64,000 bases of DNA, taken from contig NZ_APNG01000018.1 of the NCBI RefSeq assembly GCF_040361255.1, forward strand, positions 1-64,000, written 5' to 3'. Origin of the DNA: Salinisphaera sp040361255 (GTDB lineage: Bacteria > Pseudomonadota > Gammaproteobacteria > Nevskiales > Salinisphaeraceae). Under the pieces are notes generated by a model. The model did not search any database, was not told where the DNA came from, and saw only the letters and a program-made list of their open reading frames with translations. Positions 41,644 to 49,882 of this stretch are shown here, one piece after another. Positions within the stretch are counted from its first letter, which is position 1; each line of letters begins with the position of its first letter. A program made the translations under genes and the position numbers.

Positions 41644-42057
41644 ATGTTGCAACCGAAACGAGTCAAATTCCGCAAGGTCCAGAAAGGCCGTAACCGCGGT
41701 CTGGCCCAGCGTGGTAACGCGGTCAGCTTTGGCGAGTATGGCCTGAAGGCGGTCGAGCGGGGTCGTCTGACCGCGCGTCAGATCGAGGCTGCTCGTCGTG
41801 CCATGACGCGTCATATCAAGCGTGGCGGCAAGACCTGGATCCGTGTGTTCCCGGACAAGCCGGTCACCAAGAAGCCCATCGAAGTTCGTATGGGTAAGGG
41901 CAAGGGCAACGTCGAGTTCTGGGTCGCCAAGGTGCAGCCCGGCTCCATGCTCTATGAAATGGAAGGCGTCAGCCGCGAAGTTGCCCAGGAGGCATTTCGT
42001 CTGGCGGCCTCGAAGCTGCCGGTGAAGACGGCCTTTGTCGAACGCAAGATTCTGTAG
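41644..42057 (+). CDS. rplP: 50S ribosomal protein L16
   Basis: 137 residues. MLQPKRVKFRKVQKGRNRGLAQRGNAVSFGEYGLKA is the family N-terminus, with RRAMTRHIKRGGKTWIRVFPDKPVTKKPIEVRMGKGKGN containing the Arg hydroxylated by YcfD-type oxygenases in Escherichia coli. L16 organises the A-site finger region. Confidence 0.97.
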   Translation: MLQPKRVKFRKVQKGRNRGLAQRGNAVSFGEYGLKAVERGRLTARQIEAARRAMTRHIKRGGKTWIRVFPDKPVTKKPIEVRMGKGKGNVEFWVAKVQPGSMLYEMEGVSREVAQEAFRLAASKLPVKTAFVERKIL

Positions 42058-42065
42058 AGGCGAAG

Positions 42066-42254
42066 ATGAAAGCGAAAGAATTGCGCGAGAAATCGGCCGA
42101 AGAACTGGAGAAAGAGCTGCTGTCGCTGCGTCGCGAACAGTTCAATCTGCGCATGCAGCAGGCCACGGGCCAGCTCGCGCAGACCCATCAGTTCGGCGTC
42201 ATTCGTCGTGACATCGCGCGCATCAAGACTGTGCTGCGCGAAGCCGGCAAATAG
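42066..42254 (+). CDS. rpmC: 50S ribosomal protein L29
   Basis: 62 residues, two helices. MKAKELREKSAEELEKELLSLRREQFNLRMQQATGQL is the family pattern. It starts 8 nt after rplP and precedes rpsQ, the normal order. Confidence 0.95.
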   Translation: MKAKELREKSAEELEKELLSLRREQFNLRMQQATGQLAQTHQFGVIRRDIARIKTVLREAGK

Positions 42255-42267
42255 GAACAGTTGAGCC

Positions 42268-42576
42268 ATGAGCGAAACGAACGAAACCAACAATACCGCC
42301 GCCGAGCAGGAAAAGCGTCAGCGCGTACTGGCCGGCAAGGTCGTGAGTAACGCGATGGACAAGACCATCGTGGTGCTTATCGAGCGGCGCACGCAGCATC
42401 CGCTGTACGGCAAGTACATGCGTCGCAGCACGCGTTTGAAGGCGCACGATCCCGAAAACACCTGTCAGGTGGGTGATTTCGTGGAAATCGCAGAAGGCCG
42501 CCCGGTGTCGCGCCGCAAGGCGTGGTCGCTGCGGCGCGTGGTCGAGAAGGCCGGCGAATTCGATACCGCAGGATAA
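42268..42576 (+). CDS. rpsQ: 30S ribosomal protein S17, N-terminally extended
   Basis: 102 residues against 84 in Escherichia coli. The OB-fold core runs from RVLAGKVVSNAMDKTIVVLIERRTQHPLYGKYMRRSTRLKAHD to WSLRRVVEKA. About 12 extra residues at the N-terminus (SETNETNNTAAEQ) and a few at the C-terminus are polar or acidic and probably disordered. The ATG has a weak purine site and no later in-frame Met fits the core, so the extension seems real. Confidence 0.94.
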   Translation: MSETNETNNTAAEQEKRQRVLAGKVVSNAMDKTIVVLIERRTQHPLYGKYMRRSTRLKAHDPENTCQVGDFVEIAEGRPVSRRKAWSLRRVVEKAGEFDTAG

Positions 42577-42585
42577 ACGACAGCC

Positions 42586-42951
42586 ATGATCCAGACAGAA
42601 TCGGTACTCAATGCAGCCGATAACAGCGGCGCCCGCCGCGTCCAGTGCATCAAGGTGCTGGGCGGCTCGCATCGTCGTTACGCGCGCGTTGGCGACATCA
42701 TCAAGGTCAGCGTCAAAGACGCGATCCCGCGTGGTCGCGTCAAGAAAGGCGAAGTGATGAATGCAGTCGTGGTGCGTACGCGTCACGGTGTTCGTCGCAA
42801 CGACGGGTCGCTGATCCGTTTCGACAATAACGCTGCCGTGCTGCTCAACAACAACAATGAGCCGATCGGCACCCGTATCTTCGGGCCGGTCACGCGCGAG
42901 CTGCGTGAGAAGTTCATGCGCATCATCTCGCTTGCGCCGGAGGTTCTATGA
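42586..42951 (+). CDS. rplN: 50S ribosomal protein L14
   Basis: 121 residues. MIQTESVLNAADNSGARRVQCIKVLGGS and RKKGEV-type KGEVMNAVVVRTRHGVRRNDGSLIRFDNNAAVLLNN are signatures. It begins the spc group and overlaps rplX (ATGA). Confidence 0.97.
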   Translation: MIQTESVLNAADNSGARRVQCIKVLGGSHRRYARVGDIIKVSVKDAIPRGRVKKGEVMNAVVVRTRHGVRRNDGSLIRFDNNAAVLLNNNNEPIGTRIFGPVTRELREKFMRIISLAPEVL

Positions 42952-43277
42952 GCTCCAGAAAGATTCGTAGTGGCGATGAAGTGATCGTCATTAGTGGCAA
43001 GGATCGCGGTCGTCGCGGCACGGTCAACCGTGTGCTGGGCGACAAGATCGTGATCGACGGCATCAACATCGCCAAAAAGCATGTGCGTCCGGATCCCAAC
43101 CAGGGCATCCAGGGTGGCATTGAAGAACGCGAGATGCCGCTGCATATCTCGAACGTGATGCTGTACAACCCGGACACCCAGAAGGGTGAGCGGGTCGGTT
43201 TCAAGTGGCTGGGCGAAGGTGCGGACCGACGCAAGGTTCGTATCTACAAGTCGTCCGGCGAAGTGGTCGACGCGTAG
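42948..43277 (+). CDS. rplX: 50S ribosomal protein L24
   Basis: 109 residues. RKIRSGDEVIVISGKDRGRRGTVNRVLGDKIVIDGINIAKKHVRP is the KOW-containing family pattern. L24 is one of the two assembly initiators of the 50S subunit. It overlaps the L14 gene by 4 nt. Confidence 0.95.
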   Translation: MSSRKIRSGDEVIVISGKDRGRRGTVNRVLGDKIVIDGINIAKKHVRPDPNQGIQGGIEEREMPLHISNVMLYNPDTQKGERVGFKWLGEGADRRKVRIYKSSGEVVDA

Positions 43278-43286
43278 GTGAATGAC

Positions 43287-43859
43287 ATGGAAAACGCCAT
43301 GGAAAATACGAGTAAACATCCGGCGCGCTTGAAATCGGTGTACACCGATCAGATCGTCCCGAAGCTGATGGAACAGTTCGGCTTCACCAGCCCGATGGCT
43401 GCGCCGCGCGTGACCAAGATCACCCTTAACATGGGTGTCGGCGAGGCAGTGTCCGATCGCAAGGTGATCGAATCGGCGATTGCGGATATGGCCAAGATCG
43501 CCGGTCAGAAGCCGGTCATGACCCGCGCCCGCAAGTCGGTCGCAGGGTTCAAGATCCGTGAAGGCTGGCCGATCGGCTGCAAGGTCACGCTGCGTCGCCG
43601 TCAGATGTACGAATTTCTGGACCGTCTCGTGAACGTGTCCCTGCCGCGTATTCGCGATTTTCGCGGCCTGAACCCGCGTTCGTTCGACGGTCGCGGCAAC
43701 TATAGCCTCGGTATTCGTGAACAGATCGTGTTCCCGGAAATCGATTACGACCGGGTCGATGCGCTGCGCGGTATGGATATCGTGATCTCGACCTCGGCCA
43801 AGAACGACGAAGAGGGGCGGGCGCTGCTGGACGGGTTCAACTTCCCGTTCCGCAAGTAA
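43287..43859 (+). CDS. rplE: 50S ribosomal protein L5
   Basis: 190 residues when started at the ATG at 43287, which has AGGTGA 5 nt upstream; the GTG at 43278 and ATG at 43308 are alternatives. The core begins ARLKSVYTDQIVPKLMEQFGFTSPMAAPRVTKITLNMGVGEA, and ends DEEGRALLDGFNFPFRK. The 10-15 residue N-terminal extension over the usual 179 is polar. L5 binds 5S rRNA with L18. Confidence 0.93.
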   Translation: MENAMENTSKHPARLKSVYTDQIVPKLMEQFGFTSPMAAPRVTKITLNMGVGEAVSDRKVIESAIADMAKIAGQKPVMTRARKSVAGFKIREGWPIGCKVTLRRRQMYEFLDRLVNVSLPRIRDFRGLNPRSFDGRGNYSLGIREQIVFPEIDYDRVDALRGMDIVISTSAKNDEEGRALLDGFNFPFRK

Positions 43860-43880
43860 GCCGGCCCCGGAGACCCTATT

Positions 43881-44186
43881 ATGGCAAAGAAAAGCATGAT
43901 CGCCCGCGATCGCAAGCGCATGAAGCTGGTGGCGAAATACGCCGAAAAGCGCGCCGCGATCAAGGAACGTATCAACGACCCGGAGGCGACGCCGGAAGAG
44001 CGTTTCGCCGCTGCGCAGGAACTGCAGGCGCTGCCGCGCGATGCGAGCCCCACGCGGGTTACGCGTCGCTGTCAGGCGACCGGTCGTCCGCGCGGTGTTT
44101 ACCGTAAGTTCGGGCTCTCGCGCAACAAATTGCGGGAAGCCGCAATGCGCGGTGAAGTGCCCGGTCTCGTTATGTCCTCCTGGTAG
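43881..44186 (+). CDS. rpsN: 30S ribosomal protein S14 (zinc-free long form)
   Basis: 101 residues, the long type without paired CxxC zinc motifs. MAKKSMIARDRKRMKLVAKYAEKRAAIKE and the end TGRPRGVYRKFGLSRNKLREAAMRGEVPGLVMSSW are typical. The zinc-free form removes the need for a zinc-starvation paralogue. Confidence 0.97.
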   Translation: MAKKSMIARDRKRMKLVAKYAEKRAAIKERINDPEATPEERFAAAQELQALPRDASPTRVTRRCQATGRPRGVYRKFGLSRNKLREAAMRGEVPGLVMSSW

Positions 44187-44211
44187 GCCACAGAAAAAGG
44201 TATCGGTACGC

Positions 44212-44607
44212 ATGAGTATGACTGACCCTATTGCCGACATGCTGACCCGTATTCGTAACGGGCAGTCGGCAGACAAGGAAAGCGTCGAAATGCCCTCCTC
44301 CAAGCTGAAGCTGGCGATCGCCCAGGTTCTGCAGGACGAGGGGTATATCTCCGGATTCGAAACCATCGACCTGGATGGCAAGCCGCGTTTGCGCGTCGAG
44401 CTTAAGTATTTCCAGGGGCATGGCGTGATCGAGCACATCGAGCGCGTGTCCAAGCCCGGTCTTCGGATCTATCGCGGCAAGAAGGATGTCCCGTCGGTCG
44501 TCGGCGGCCTTGGCATCTCGATCGTGTCCACGTCGCAGGGCGTGATGACCGATCGCGCGGCCCGCGAAGCCGGTCACGGCGGCGAGATTCTCTGCTACGT
44601 GTCGTAA
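44212..44607 (+). CDS. rpsH: 30S ribosomal protein S8
   Basis: 131 residues, one more than Escherichia coli. The start MSMTDPIADMLTRIRNGQ was picked by homology at 44212; upstream codons in the frame overlap rpsN. The C-terminal IVSTSQGVMTDRAAREAGHGGEILCYVS is typical. S8 binds helix 21 of 16S rRNA and in Escherichia coli represses the spc operon at the L5 start. Confidence 0.96.
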   Translation: MSMTDPIADMLTRIRNGQSADKESVEMPSSKLKLAIAQVLQDEGYISGFETIDLDGKPRLRVELKYFQGHGVIEHIERVSKPGLRIYRGKKDVPSVVGGLGISIVSTSQGVMTDRAAREAGHGGEILCYVS

Positions 44608-44639
44608 GACGCGTCGAGCAACGCACAGGAAGTTCGAAT

Positions 44640-45170
44640 ATGTCCAGAGTAGCTAAGGCCCCGGTCAGCCTGCCTAGCGGCGTGGAATGCAACGTCGCCG
44701 CGCGCGATGTGCGGGTCAAGGGCAAGAACGGCGAGCTCAGCTTTCGCCTGCCGGAAGGCGTCGATGTCGAGGTCGCCGACGGCCAGGCAACGGCCAAGCC
44801 CACCGGCCGCAAGCCGAATATGGCGATGGCGGGCACGGTGCGTGCCACCGTGGCCAACATGGTCAAAGGCGTAAGCGAAGGCTTCGAGCGCAAGCTCGAG
44901 CTGGTTGGCGTGGGTTATCGTGCCCAGGCTCAGGGCGACACGCTCAACCTGTCGCTCGGTCTGTCGCATCCGGTCGCCTACAAAATGCCCCAGGGCGTAA
45001 CCGTGGCGACGCCGAGCAATACCGAGATCGTGCTGACCGGCGCGGACAAGCAGGTGGTCGGCCAGGCGGCTGCGGAAATCCGCAACTACCGCCCGCCGGA
45101 GCCATACAAGGGCAAGGGTATTCGCTACGCCGACGAGCGCGTGGTTCGCAAGGACGCGAAGAAGAAGTAA
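44640..45170 (+). CDS. rplF: 50S ribosomal protein L6
   Basis: 176 residues, two related domains. SRVAKAPVSLPSGVECNVAARDVRVKGKNGELS and the C-terminal EIRNYRPPEPYKGKGIRYADERVVRKDAKKK match the family. L6 lies near the sarcin-ricin loop. Confidence 0.97.
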   Translation: MSRVAKAPVSLPSGVECNVAARDVRVKGKNGELSFRLPEGVDVEVADGQATAKPTGRKPNMAMAGTVRATVANMVKGVSEGFERKLELVGVGYRAQAQGDTLNLSLGLSHPVAYKMPQGVTVATPSNTEIVLTGADKQVVGQAAAEIRNYRPPEPYKGKGIRYADERVVRKDAKKK

Positions 45171-45215
45171 TCAACGGCGCGTTTCATTTACCGCCAACAA
45201 CAGATTCATTACGCC

Positions 45216-45572
45216 ATGCACAAGAAATCGATTTCGCGACTGCGTCGTGCCCGTCGGGGCCGCATGCACATGCGCAACCTGGGCGCGCATCGTCTGTCCG
45301 TACACCGCACGCCGCAGCATATCTATGCCCAGATCGTGGCCCCCGACGGTTCGCGTACCATCGCGAGCGCGTCGACGGTCGAAAAGAGCCTGCGCGAGGA
45401 ATGTGGCAAGACCGGCAATTGCGACGCCGCGCGCCTTATCGGGCGTACGATCGCCGACCGCGCCAAGGCCGCAGGTGTCGAGGCTGTCGCCTTCGATCGC
45501 TCGGGTTTCGCCTATCACGGTCGAGTCAAGGCACTCGCCGACGCCGCGCGTGAAAGCGGCCTGCAGTTCTAA
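45216..45572 (+). CDS. rplR: 50S ribosomal protein L18
   Basis: 118 residues. KKSISRLRRARRGRMHMRNLGAHRLSVHRTPQHIYAQIVAPDGSRTIASAST and FDRSGFAYHGRVKALADAARESGLQF are the family pattern. L18 binds 5S rRNA with L5. No strong ribosome site is visible in the 45-nt gap before it. Confidence 0.96.
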   Translation: MHKKSISRLRRARRGRMHMRNLGAHRLSVHRTPQHIYAQIVAPDGSRTIASASTVEKSLREECGKTGNCDAARLIGRTIADRAKAAGVEAVAFDRSGFAYHGRVKALADAARESGLQF

Positions 45573-45586
45573 CGGGATTTTTCGCA

Positions 45587-46096
45587 ATGGCAACACGTAA
45601 CGAACAACGCACCGAAGGCGATCTGCTCGAAAAGCTGATCACCGTCAATCGCGTGGCCAAGGTCGTCAAGGGTGGCCGTCAGTTCGGCTTCACCGCACTG
45701 ACCGTGGTCGGTGACGGCGAAGGCCGCGTCGGCTTTGGTTATGGCAAGGCGCGTGAAGTGCCGCTGGCCATCGCCAAGGCGATGGAAGCCGCGCGCAAGA
45801 GCATGATTCGAGTCCAGATCAAGGAAGGCTCGACCCTTCAGCACGCCATTATCGGCCGCCACGGCGCGACCAAGGTGATCATGCGTCCGGCCTCCGAAGG
45901 TACCGGCGTGATTGCGGGTGGCGGCATGCGTGCCGTATTCGAAGTCGCCGGCGTGAGCAACGTGCTCGCCAAGAGCTACGGTTCGCGTAACCCGATCAAC
46001 CTCGTGCGCGCCACGATCAACGGGCTGCGTGAAATGCACGACCCCGAGTTCATCGCGGCCAAGCGCGGCAAGTCGGTCGAAGAAATCACCGCTTAA
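45587..46096 (+). CDS. rpsE: 30S ribosomal protein S5
   Basis: 169 residues. LITVNRVAKVVKGGRQFGFTALTVVGDGEGRVGFGYGKAREVPLAI is the double-stranded-RNA-binding part, with VNRVAKVVKGG covering the spectinomycin loop in wild-type form. The C-terminal domain has GVSNVLAKSYGSRNPINLVRATINGL. Confidence 0.97.
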   Translation: MATRNEQRTEGDLLEKLITVNRVAKVVKGGRQFGFTALTVVGDGEGRVGFGYGKAREVPLAIAKAMEAARKSMIRVQIKEGSTLQHAIIGRHGATKVIMRPASEGTGVIAGGGMRAVFEVAGVSNVLAKSYGSRNPINLVRATINGLREMHDPEFIAAKRGKSVEEITA

Positions 46097-46109
46097 CGGA
46101 GAGCGCGCG

Positions 46110-46292
46110 ATGGCCAATCAAATCACGATCAAACTTATCAAGAGTCCGATTGGACGGGTCAAGCGTCATCGCGCCTGTGTGCGCGGGTTGGGCCTGCGTC
46201 GGATGCATCATCAGGTGACGGTGGCGGATACGCCGGAAAACCGGGGCATGATCAACAAGATCGTCGACATGCTCGCGATCCAGGAGTCGTAG
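46110..46292 (+). CDS. rpmD: 50S ribosomal protein L30
   Basis: 60 residues starting at ATG 46110. ITIKLIKSPIGRVKRHRACVRGLGLRRMHHQVTVADTPENRGMINKI is the family pattern. An upstream in-frame start at 46029 would lie in rpsE and is not used. GGAGA precedes the start; rplO begins 1 nt after the stop. Confidence 0.95.
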   Translation: MANQITIKLIKSPIGRVKRHRACVRGLGLRRMHHQVTVADTPENRGMINKIVDMLAIQES

Positions 46293-46293
46293 G

Positions 46294-46722
46294 ATGAAAC
46301 TCAACGATCTTCAGCCGAGTGACGGCGCGCGCCAGCAGCGCAAGCGCGTCGGCCGGGGTCCGGGTTCGGATCTGGGCAAGACCGCGGGTCGCGGTCACAA
46401 GGGCCAGAAGTCGCGTAGCGGCGGTTACACCAAGGTGGGCTTCGAAGGCGGTCAGATGCCGCTGCAGCGTCGCGTGCCCAAGCGCGGTTTCCGCAGCCCG
46501 GTGGACGCGCCCGCCGAAGTGCGCCTGGACAATCTCAATCGTCTCGAAGGCGATGTGGATCTGGCCGCCCTGAAGGCCGCGGGTATCGTTTCGCGCGATG
46601 CGCGTCGTGCCAAGGTCATCGCCTCCGGCGAAGTGACCGTGGCCGTTAACCTCAAGGGCGTGGCCGCCACGGCCGGCGCGGCCAAGGCGATCGAAGCGGC
46701 TGGCGGCAGCGTCGCCGAGTAA
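46294..46722 (+). CDS. rplO: 50S ribosomal protein L15
   Basis: 142 residues. MKLNDLQPSDGARQQRKRVGRGPGSDLGKTAGRGHKGQKSRSGG and QMPLQRRVPKRGF carry the Gly/Arg-rich L15 N-terminus including the Arg of the YcfD-type hydroxylation region in relatives. It precedes secY by 2 nt. Confidence 0.96.
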   Translation: MKLNDLQPSDGARQQRKRVGRGPGSDLGKTAGRGHKGQKSRSGGYTKVGFEGGQMPLQRRVPKRGFRSPVDAPAEVRLDNLNRLEGDVDLAALKAAGIVSRDARRAKVIASGEVTVAVNLKGVAATAGAAKAIEAAGGSVAE

Positions 46723-46724
46723 TC

Positions 46725-48077
46725 ATGGCGAAGCGGCCCAACACTGCAGCGCCCGGCGGCTCCAACCCGAACTCGGGAAGCCTTACGGAAGTGCGTCAGC
46801 GCCTGCTGTTTCTGGTGGGCGCGCTGATCGTGTTCCGTATCGGCACCTTCATTCCGGTGCCCGGTATCGATCCGGCCCAGCTCGCGCGTCTGTTCGAGCA
46901 GCAGTCGGGCACGATTCTCGATGTCGGCGTCATGTTCACCGGCGGTGCGCTCAAGCGTCTGTCGATCTTTGCGCTCGGGGTGATGCCCTATATCTCGGCC
47001 TCGATCATCATGCAATTGATGACCGCGACCGTGCCGGCGCTCAAGGATCTCAAGAAGGAAGGCGAGGCGGGTCGCCGCAAGATTACCCAGTACACGCGTT
47101 ACGGTACGGTGGCCTTGGCCTCGTTCCAGTCCATTGGTACCGGTATCGCGTTGTGGAATCAGGGGATCGCGCAGAGCGGCACGAGTGAATTCAGTTTCAT
47201 CTTCACCACCGCGGTGTGTCTGACGACCGGCGCGATGTTTTTGATGTGGCTGGGTGAGCAGGTCACCGAGCGTGGTATCGGCAACGGTATTTCGATGCTG
47301 ATCTTCGCCGCGATCGTCGCCGGGCTGCCGTCGGCGATTGGCGGCACGCTGGATCTGGTGCGTACGGGTGAACTGAGCATTTTCTTCGTGATCGCCCTGT
47401 TTGTGGGTGCGATGGCGGTGCTGGCGTTTGTCGTGTTCGTCGAACGCGGCCAGCGGCGTATTCCGGTTCATCATGCCCAGCGCCAGCGCGGGCGCAAGAT
47501 GTATGCGGCTCAGACCCAGCATCTGCCGTTGAAGCTGAACATGGCCGGTGTGATCCCGCCGATCTTTGCGTCGAGCATCATTCTGTTCCCGGCCACGGTC
47601 GTACGCTTTCTTGGCGAAGGCGGTTCGGTGGCCAACTGGGTGTCGAACGCAATCGCGCCGGGGCAGCCGCTGTATGTGCTGTTCTATTCGCTGATGATCG
47701 TGTTCTTCTGCTTTTTCTATACCGCGCTCGTGTTCGATTCGCGGGAAACGGCAGAAAACCTGAAGAAGTCGGGCGCGTTCATTCCTGGTGTGCGTCCCGG
47801 TATCCAGACGGCGAATTACATCGATACGGTGCTCACACGGTTGACCGTGGCGGGCGCGGTATATGTGACCGCGGTCTGTCTGCTGCCCGAGCTGCTGATT
47901 CTTCAGTACAACGTGCCGTTCTATTTCGGCGGTACCTCGTTGCTGATCATCGTGGTCGTGGTCATGGATTTCATGGCCCAGCTACAGGCGCATCTGATGT
48001 CGCATCAGTACGAAGGGTTGATGAAGAAGAACAACCTGAAATCCCAGGGTCGTGGCGGCGCCGGCATGCTTCGCTAG
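46725..48077 (+). CDS. secY: Preprotein translocase subunit SecY
   Basis: 450 residues with ten membrane helices. RLLFLVGALIVFRIGTFIPVPGIDP is helix 1; MPYISASIIMQLMTATVPAL, GEQVTERGIGNGISMLIFAAIVAGLP and the cytoplasmic loop ERGQRRIPVHHAQRQRGRKMYAAQTQHLPLKLNMAGVIP, which contacts SecA and the ribosome, are intact. It forms the translocon pore with SecE, whose gene is at 20993. Its ATG is 2 nt after rplO. Confidence 0.97.
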   Translation: MAKRPNTAAPGGSNPNSGSLTEVRQRLLFLVGALIVFRIGTFIPVPGIDPAQLARLFEQQSGTILDVGVMFTGGALKRLSIFALGVMPYISASIIMQLMTATVPALKDLKKEGEAGRRKITQYTRYGTVALASFQSIGTGIALWNQGIAQSGTSEFSFIFTTAVCLTTGAMFLMWLGEQVTERGIGNGISMLIFAAIVAGLPSAIGGTLDLVRTGELSIFFVIALFVGAMAVLAFVVFVERGQRRIPVHHAQRQRGRKMYAAQTQHLPLKLNMAGVIPPIFASSIILFPATVVRFLGEGGSVANWVSNAIAPGQPLYVLFYSLMIVFFCFFYTALVFDSRETAENLKKSGAFIPGVRPGIQTANYIDTVLTRLTVAGAVYVTAVCLLPELLILQYNVPFYFGGTSLLIIVVVVMDFMAQLQAHLMSHQYEGLMKKNNLKSQGRGGAGMLR

Positions 48078-48111
48078 TCACGGCCGGACAAGCGCACAAC
48101 GGTTACACCAC

Positions 48112-48131
48112 CGGCCATAAACGATGGCCGG
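48112..48131 (+). other. 8-bp stem-loop between secY and rpmJ
   Basis: CCGGCCAT (48111-48118) and ATGGCCGG (48124-48131) pair around AAACG. No T-run follows; it may be a processing or stability element in the 74-nt gap. Confidence 0.4.
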
Positions 48132-48151
48132 CGAGATGTCAGAGGTAGGAC

Positions 48152-48268
48152 ATGAAAGTTAGAGCATCGGTTAAGAAAATTTGCCGCAACTGCAAAGTCA
48201 TCCGGCGCAACGGTGCCGTGATGGTCATCTGCTCGACCGACCCGCGCCATAAGCAGCGCCAGGGTTAG
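48152..48268 (+). CDS. rpmJ: 50S ribosomal protein L36
   Basis: 38 residues: MKVRASVKKICRNCKVIRRN then GAVMVICSTDPRHKQRQG. Cys11, Cys14, Cys27 and His33 make up the zinc site of the C+ type. GAGGTAGG lies before the ATG. The gene is short and easily missed; its place after secY and before rpsM is standard. Confidence 0.96.
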   Translation: MKVRASVKKICRNCKVIRRNGAVMVICSTDPRHKQRQG

Positions 48269-48278
48269 TCGAAAAACC

Positions 48279-48307
48279 TTGTAATCACAGAACAGAAAGG
48301 CTATATT
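48279..48307 (+). promoter_or_regulatory. Promoter of the alpha operon (rpsM-rpsK-rpsD-rpoA-rplQ)
   Basis: -35 TTGTAA (48279-48284), exact 17-bp spacer and -10 TATATT (48302-48307), then a GGCGGGC discriminator. About 80 nt of leader follow before rpsM, containing GGCGC-GGCA-GCGCC; in gammaproteobacteria S4 represses the operon through a pseudoknot in this leader, which I did not resolve here. Confidence 0.72.
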
Positions 48308-48390
48308 GGCGGGCTTTTCAACGGTTGAATATTCGCTTGGCGCGGCAGCGCCGGCGACAACCATTGCCCGATAGCTGGGAGATCAATCGA

Positions 48391-48747
48391 ATGGCGCGAA
48401 TCGCTGGAGTTAACCTCCCGATCAACAAGCATGCGGTGGTGGCGTTGACGTCGCTGTACGGCATCGGGTTTACGCGGGCTCGCGAAATCTGTGCCGCCTC
48501 GAATGTGGCGACCGATACCAAGATCAAGGATCTCACCGAGGGTGAGGTCGAAGCGCTGCGAGCGCAGGTTCAGCAGTACACGATCGAGGGCGATCTGCGT
48601 CGCGAAATCTCGATGAACATCAAGCGACTGATGGATCTGGGCTGCTATCGCGGTCTGCGTCATCGTCGTGGTCTTCCGGTGCGCGGACAGCGCACCAAAA
48701 CCAATTCGCGCACGCGTAAGGGCCCGCGTCGGCCCATTCGCCGCTAG
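48391..48747 (+). CDS. rpsM: 30S ribosomal protein S13
   Basis: 118 residues. MARIAGVNLPINKHAVVALTSLYGIGFTRAREIC opens the protein and GLRHRRGLPVRGQRTKTNSRTRKGPRRPIRR closes it. The start at 48391 has GGGAG upstream; an in-frame start 66 nt earlier would extend it without homology. S13 makes the intersubunit bridge with L5. Confidence 0.97.
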   Translation: MARIAGVNLPINKHAVVALTSLYGIGFTRAREICAASNVATDTKIKDLTEGEVEALRAQVQQYTIEGDLRREISMNIKRLMDLGCYRGLRHRRGLPVRGQRTKTNSRTRKGPRRPIRR

Positions 48748-48780
48748 TTCGTTCTCGCACGAGAGTACAGGTAACGCTTT

Positions 48781-49185
48781 ATGGCGACAGGCACGTCTTC
48801 CACAGCATCTCGCACGCGCAAGGCGCGTGCACGTCGTAACGTCACGGACGGTATCGCGTTCGTGTATGCGACTTTCAACAACACGATCATCACGATCTCT
48901 GACCGTCAGGGCAATGTGTTGTCGTGGTGCACCTCGGGCAGCTGTGGCTTCAAGGGTTCGCGCAAGAGCACGCCGTTTGCGGCTCAGGTCGCGGCCGAAC
49001 GCGCAGGTGAAGGCGCGGCGCAGTATGGCGTGAAGAATCTCGAGGTACGGGTCAAGGGCCCCGGCCCGGGCCGTGAAGCGGCGGTACGTTCGCTCAATGG
49101 CGCTGGCTTCAAGGTGACCGGCATCATCGACGTGACGCCGATCCCGCACAATGGCTGTCGTCCGCCCAAGAAGCGCCGCGTCTAG
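48781..49185 (+). CDS. rpsK: 30S ribosomal protein S11
   Basis: 134 residues. The core ARRNVTDGIAFVYATFNNTIITISDRQGNVLSWCTSGSCGFKGSRKSTPFAAQVAAE and the Gly/Arg-rich end DVTPIPHNGCRPPKKRRV are the family pattern. It lies on the 30S platform near the E-site mRNA. Confidence 0.97.
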   Translation: MATGTSSTASRTRKARARRNVTDGIAFVYATFNNTIITISDRQGNVLSWCTSGSCGFKGSRKSTPFAAQVAAERAGEGAAQYGVKNLEVRVKGPGPGREAAVRSLNGAGFKVTGIIDVTPIPHNGCRPPKKRRV

Positions 49186-49222
49186 CGCGCTCGGGCGATC
49201 GAACCGGAACAGGTAGAGAACA

Positions 49223-49846
49223 ATGGCTAAGTACACAGGACCGAAATGCAAGCTTTCGCGCCGGGCAGGCACTGACCTGTTCCTCAAGGGGCGCGGTCGC
49301 TCGCTGGAAGGCAAGTGCAAGATCGATACGCCGCCGGGCGCCCAGGGCACCCAGCGCCGTCAGCGACTGTCGGACTACGCCCTGCAGCTGCGCGAGAAGC
49401 AGAAGCTGCGGCATATGTACGGCGTGCTGGAAAAGCAGTTCCGCAACTACTACAAGAAGGCCGCGCAGAACAAGGGCGCGACCGGCGTAGTGCTGTTGCA
49501 GCAGCTGGAAACGCGGCTCGACAACGTCGTCTATCGCATGGGTTTTGCGTCCACGCGTGCCGAGGCTCGTCAGCTGGTCAACCACAAGGCCGTGGCGGTC
49601 AACGATTACCCGGTGAATATCCCGTCCTATGAAGTCAAGGTCGGCGATACGGTGGCGATTCGTAATCGCGCCAAGCACCAGCCCCGGATCATCGAGTCGT
49701 TGCAGGTTGCTTCGCAGCTTGGCCTGAGCGAGTGGGTCGAAGTCGATGAAAAGGCGCTCAAGGGCACGTTCAAGGCGGTCCCCGATCGCGATCAGGTTTT
49801 GCCGGATATCAACGAGAATCTGGTCGTCGAGCTTTACTCGAAGTAA
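49223..49846 (+). CDS. rpsD: 30S ribosomal protein S4
   Basis: 207 residues. The N-terminus AKYTGPKCKLSRRAGTDLFLKGRGRSLEGKCKIDTPPG is the long form without a four-Cys zinc knot; the S4 RNA-binding domain is LETRLDNVVYRMGFASTRAEARQLVNHKAVAVNDYPVNIPSYEVKVGD. S4 starts 30S assembly and regulates the alpha operon. A hairpin GCTGTC-TTA-GACAGC (49852-49866) separates it from rpoA. Confidence 0.97.
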   Translation: MAKYTGPKCKLSRRAGTDLFLKGRGRSLEGKCKIDTPPGAQGTQRRQRLSDYALQLREKQKLRHMYGVLEKQFRNYYKKAAQNKGATGVVLLQQLETRLDNVVYRMGFASTRAEARQLVNHKAVAVNDYPVNIPSYEVKVGDTVAIRNRAKHQPRIIESLQVASQLGLSEWVEVDEKALKGTFKAVPDRDQVLPDINENLVVELYSK

Positions 49847-49882
49847 TAGGCGCTGTCTTAGACAGCAAGAGGTATTTGCATT